This document shows, piece by piece, positions 5,051 to 5,735 of a stretch of DNA of 5,735 nucleotides. Source of the DNA: DASYDU01 sp036499445 (GTDB taxonomy: Bacteria > Planctomycetota > Planctomycetia > Pirellulales > Lacipirellulaceae); the NCBI GenBank assembly GCA_036499445.1, contig DASYDU010000019.1:1-5735 (forward strand), given 5' to 3'. The notes under the pieces are model-generated. The model did no database searches, was not told the DNA's origin, and saw only the letters and a program-made list of their open reading frames with translations. The translations under genes and the position numbers were made by a program. Numbering within the stretch: position 1 is the stretch's first letter; each line of letters begins with the position of its first letter.

Positions 5051-5686
5051 CTACGCCGGGAGGAAATCCGGCAAATCGGCGCGGACGGCCTCGACGTTCG
5101 AGTGTCGCCGAAGGATTTCGACGACGACAGATAGCGGCTCTGCGAGAATTTCTGGCAGCGTCGTTTCGCCCCGCAACTTAGGGTTGAAGGCGAGACGTTC
5201 TTGCGGCGGATTGAATTCGGCATTCACGTCCGACTCATTGCCGCGGGGCCGATTGCCGCGAGCGTCAATGCGATACCAGCCGTGGCCGGGAAGCCAAACG
5301 GCGTTGAGGCCGTGGAGACAAAACAGTTCTCCGGCGCCGTCGATTGAGAGTCGCTGATAGCAGAAGCCGGCGGGGATGCGGTTCGCTCGCAGTAGGGCCG
5401 CGAGCAGATGACTCTTGGCATAGCAAAATCCGGTGCCGTGGGTCAGCACTTCCGACGCCCGGCAGGTGAGTTCGGCCCGGCCGAAATCGACCGAATGCTG
5501 GATTTCGTCGCGGACCCATTCGAAACAGCGCTTGGCGACTTTGACAGGCTCAGTCTCGCCGCCGGCGAGCATCCAGGCAGCCGTCTGCACGTCAGGATGG
5601 TACCAGTCGACGACGTCGGTCGAAGCGAGAAAGTCGGCCGACGGCGCAGCAGTTTGATTTGGCTCGACGTGAGCTCGCCCATTCAT
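5051..5686 (-). CDS. Transglutaminase-like (papain-fold) domain protein
   Basis: This is a 211-residue protein. The start is taken as the ATG at 5686 because GGAGG (5698-5694) lies seven bases before it; a GTG at 5692 in the same frame would sit only one base from that ribosome site. Residues from about 45 to 145 match the bacterial transglutaminase-like superfamily. VKVAKRCFEWVRDEIQHSVDF leads in, then THGTGFCYAKSHLLAALLRANRIPAGFCYQ holds the nucleophile Cys88. FCLHGLNAVWLPGHGWYRIDARGN holds His125 and Asp141, giving a complete Cys-His-Asp triad. No signal peptide or membrane segment is seen, so it is likely cytoplasmic. Bacterial members are usually cysteine peptidases or amide hydrolases rather than true cross-linking enzymes; the substrate here is unknown. 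The gene lies upstream of GH26 on the same strand with a 114-base gap, so co-transcription is possible but not required. Confidence 0.88.
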   Translation of the reverse strand: MNGRAHVEPNQTAAPSADFLASTDVVDWYHPDVQTAAWMLAGGETEPVKVAKRCFEWVRDEIQHSVDFGRAELTCRASEVLTHGTGFCYAKSHLLAALLRANRIPAGFCYQRLSIDGAGELFCLHGLNAVWLPGHGWYRIDARGNRPRGNESDVNAEFNPPQERLAFNPKLRGETTLPEILAEPLSVVVEILRRHSNVEAVRADLPDFLPA

Positions 5687-5693
5687 CGCCACA

Positions 5694-5698
5694 CCTCC
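5694..5698 (-). promoter_or_regulatory. Ribosome binding site deciding the transglutaminase-like start
   Basis: GGAGG on the minus strand is seven bases from the ATG at 5686 but only one base from the in-frame GTG at 5692. Normal spacing favours the ATG, so the first two codons of the longer reading are probably untranslated. Confidence 0.65.
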
Positions 5699-5735
5699 GC
5701 GCGAGAGGACGCACGGGGCGGCGGAGAGGTTCGGG

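Overview
The window is 5735 bases of GC-rich bacterial DNA that is almost entirely coding. The proteins look planctomycete-like: a small four-helix membrane protein with an RPRANAFF-type end, an SRPBCC/ArsR/DUF899 cluster, a short KCPVCLAAY membrane protein, and a DinB protein ending in GRVGPDQ...REFD. The assignment to Planctomycetes (Pirellulales-like) is an inference from protein style, not a database match. No RNA gene, CRISPR array, insertion sequence or phage gene is visible.

Layout. (1) Positions 1-447, minus strand: the N-terminal 149 residues of a polytopic membrane protein that runs off the left edge. (2) Positions 448-663: a divergent intergenic region with a good sigma-70-type promoter facing right. 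An imperfect dyad fills its -35/-10 spacer. (3) Positions 664-2681, plus strand: a compact four-gene operon encoding an SRPBCC/AHSA1-like protein, a cysteine-free ArsR-type repressor with a very basic tail, a DUF899 thioredoxin-like protein interrupted by a one-base frameshift, and a 94-residue membrane protein with seven cysteines. (4) Positions 2784-3380, plus strand: a predicted secreted helical protein of unknown function with its own promoter candidate. It converges on the next gene with a 10-base gap. (5) Positions 3391-5686, minus strand: a transglutaminase-like protease-fold protein, a secreted GH26 mannanase-like glycoside hydrolase and a DinB-fold protein, in transcription order.

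How the genes may work together. In the plus-strand operon, the ArsR protein probably represses its own promoter by binding the dyad at 570-585. The operon would then deliver an SRPBCC small-molecule-binding protein, a cytoplasmic CxxC thioredoxin-fold protein and a CxxC-rich membrane protein. That suggests a thiol/redox or small-molecule stress response, but the inducer cannot be read from the sequence. The minus-strand genes look like ordinary accessory functions; GH26 points to mannan-type polysaccharide degradation outside the cytoplasm.

The most useful second looks are the DUF899 frameshift, the dyad-in-spacer operator, and the pairing of two CxxC proteins in one operon. I see no clear evidence of a wholly new system.
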